DNA from: DAOPYE01 sp035352715
Lineage (GTDB): Bacteria > Acidobacteriota > Holophagae > Holophagales > Holophagaceae
Length of the DNA: 7,378 nucleotides
Assembly (NCBI GenBank): GCA_035352715.1
Contig: DAOPYE010000109.1
Location: 1-7,378 of the forward strand
Direction of reading: 5' to 3'
The notes beneath the pieces were generated by a model. That model was given only the letters and a program-made list of their open reading frames with translations, made no database searches and was not told where the DNA came from. Within the stretch, counting starts at the first letter, position 1, and each line of letters opens with the position of its first letter. A program made the position numbers and the translations under genes. Shown in pieces: positions 6,561-7,378 of this stretch.

Positions 6561-6681
6561 GTGTCTCTGTGCTCCGGGAACCGAGAAATCATTGTCCTCA
6601 TCCAGAATGATTCGTCCACCCTGATGCGATATATGGACTCCAGATCATTTCAGTGCTGGTAAGAAGACGCTGGCTTCTAGA
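6561..6681. promoter_or_regulatory. Divergent promoter region between nuoA and the secretion ATPase gene
   Basis: This is the only substantial non-coding stretch in the window. It separates two divergent starts, so signals for both transcripts should lie here. It is more AT-rich than its surroundings. A GATATATGG tract at 6628-6636 offers TATATC on the minus strand or TATATG on the plus strand as weak -10 candidates (four of six sigma70 consensus positions), but I see no convincing -35 at 16-18 bp in either direction. The hexamer TCCAGA occurs twice in direct orientation (6601 and 6639). Exact promoter positions cannot be assigned from sequence alone. Confidence 0.5.
6587..6612. repeat. 7-bp inverted repeat upstream of nuoA
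   Basis: AATCATT (6587-6593) and AATGATT (6606-6612) are perfect inverted copies with a 12-bp spacer. Their centres are 19 bp apart, near two helical turns, and the element sits 27-52 bp upstream of the nuoA start. It could be a regulator binding site or a weak AU-rich hairpin in the nuoA leader. Such a short repeat can arise by chance in an AT-richer stretch, so the function is only suggested. Confidence 0.35.
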
Positions 6682-7378
6682 ATGGAAATCATGTCCGCGA
6701 ACCCGATCGCTCCACAAAGTCCAGACCCCGATCCAGACAGGACCGGCGAGGTCTTCCGCCAGCTCGGCACCGAGGCCAAGCCGGCCGCCAAGGCCGCGCT
6801 CGAGCTCTACCCCGCCCTCGATCTGACCCGTGAGGCCGTGGATTTCGCCCTGTTCCAGGCCATCCCGCTCGAATTGATGCTCAAGCACCACTTCGTGCCC
6901 GTCAATGAACGCGACGGCCATCTGTGGATCGCCATGGCGGATCCGCTGGACGTGGTGACGCAGGATCTGCTGCGCGCCCAACTCAAGCGGCCGCTGCGCT
7001 TCGCCGGGGCGCCCCAGGCCCAGATCCAGGAAGTGCTGAAGAAATCCGAAAGCGGACAGAAGGTGCTGGACGAGGCTGGCGAGGCCCTCAAGGTCCAGGT
7101 GCTGCGGGAAGAGGATGTGGACGAGGAAGTCCTCGATCTAGAGCGCCTGACGGACAAGGATGAAGCACCCATCATCCGCCTGGTGGATACGACGGTCTTC
7201 AACGCCCTGCAGCGCCGCGCCTCGGATATCCACATGGAGACCACCGCCACGGGACTTCAGATCAAGTACCGCATCGACGGCAGCCTGTACGCGGCGGCAG
7301 AGCCCATCGACAAGCGCTTCGCTTCCCCCATCATCAGCCGCATCAAGGTCATGTCCGAGCTGGATATCGCCGAGAAGC
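6682..7378 (+). CDS. GspE/PilB/MshE-family secretion or type IV pilus ATPase, C-terminus beyond window
   Basis: N-terminal 232 residues of a hexameric cytoplasmic ATPase that powers pseudopilus or pilus assembly; family members are usually about 550-600 residues. Residues about 47-122 form the N-terminal GspE/MshE-type domain, with IPLELMLKHHFVPVNERDGH (61-80) and IAMADPLDVVTQDLLRAQ (83-100). An acidic linker (about 123-161) follows. Then comes the family entry block APIIRLVDTTVFNALQRRAS (162-181) continuing into DIHME, YRIDG (196-200), and SRIKVMSELDIAEK at the edge. The Walker A, Asp-box and Walker B motifs and any zinc-binding cysteines lie outside, so GspE, PilB and MshE cannot be told apart. 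Two in-frame ATGs, 6682 and 6691, are possible. Neither has a strong ribosome binding site; the second has GGA 4 bp upstream. An in-frame TGA at 6622 excludes a longer start. It is divergent from nuoA. Confidence 0.92.
   Translation, partial: MEIMSANPIAPQSPDPDPDRTGEVFRQLGTEAKPAAKAALELYPALDLTREAVDFALFQAIPLELMLKHHFVPVNERDGHLWIAMADPLDVVTQDLLRAQLKRPLRFAGAPQAQIQEVLKKSESGQKVLDEAGEALKVQVLREEDVDEEVLDLERLTDKDEAPIIRLVDTTVFNALQRRASDIHMETTATGLQIKYRIDGSLYAAAEPIDKRFASPIISRIKVMSELDIAEK

Noticed and set aside
6598..7250. Two minus-strand open frames antisense to the ATPase gene
   Set aside because: The plus strand encodes a continuous GspE/PilB-type N-terminus with known motifs. The antisense translations are Ser/Arg- or Glu/Gly-rich without a family match.
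1..7378. Possible novel defence system, mobile element, CRISPR array or RNA gene
   Set aside because: Almost every base is accounted for by nine recognised nuo genes, one ATPase gene and a 121-bp intergenic region. I saw no repeat array, transposase, tRNA or rRNA sequence.

Overview
The window carries a respiratory complex I (NADH:quinone oxidoreductase, nuo) operon on the minus strand and, divergently on the plus strand, the start of a secretion or pilus ATPase gene. High G+C, dense ATGA-type start/stop overlaps and Shine-Dalgarno sites show a bacterium. Separate nuoC and nuoD genes, a cluster without nuoE, nuoF and nuoG, an enlarged cytoplasmic loop in NuoH and a long charged N-terminus on NuoC suggest an Acidobacteriota-like or deltaproteobacterial-grade organism. 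This placement is inferred from recalled family features and is not proven.

Layout, in transcription order on the minus strand: nuoA (6560-6207), nuoB (6216-5689), nuoC (5692-4874), nuoD (4865-3762), nuoH (3765-2563), nuoI (2555-2019), nuoJ (2022-1465), nuoK (1448-1146) and nuoL (1141 to the window edge, about the first 380 residues). Gaps are 16 bp or less. Three junctions (B/C, D/H, I/J) are 4-bp ATGA overlaps and A/B overlaps by 10 bp, so this is one tightly coupled transcription unit. nuoM and nuoN would be expected beyond position 1. Positions 6561-6681 are the only real intergenic space and must hold the start signals for both directions. From 6682 to the end runs the N-terminal 232 residues of a GspE/PilB/MshE-type ATPase.

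NuoB, C, D and I form the quinone-reducing connecting arm: cluster N2 in NuoB, clusters N6a and N6b in NuoI, and the quinone pocket at NuoB/NuoD/NuoH. NuoA, H, J, K and L belong to the proton-pumping membrane arm. The NADH-oxidising module (NuoE, F, G) is not encoded between D and H, where other operons keep it. The complex therefore either recruits these subunits from elsewhere in the genome or is an 11-subunit form with another electron donor.

I found no mobile element, CRISPR array, RNA gene or unknown system. Apart from the missing NADH module, the unusual points are local: a NuoC extension, a NuoH loop insertion, atypical residues in NuoI and NuoH, and a small inverted repeat upstream of nuoA.
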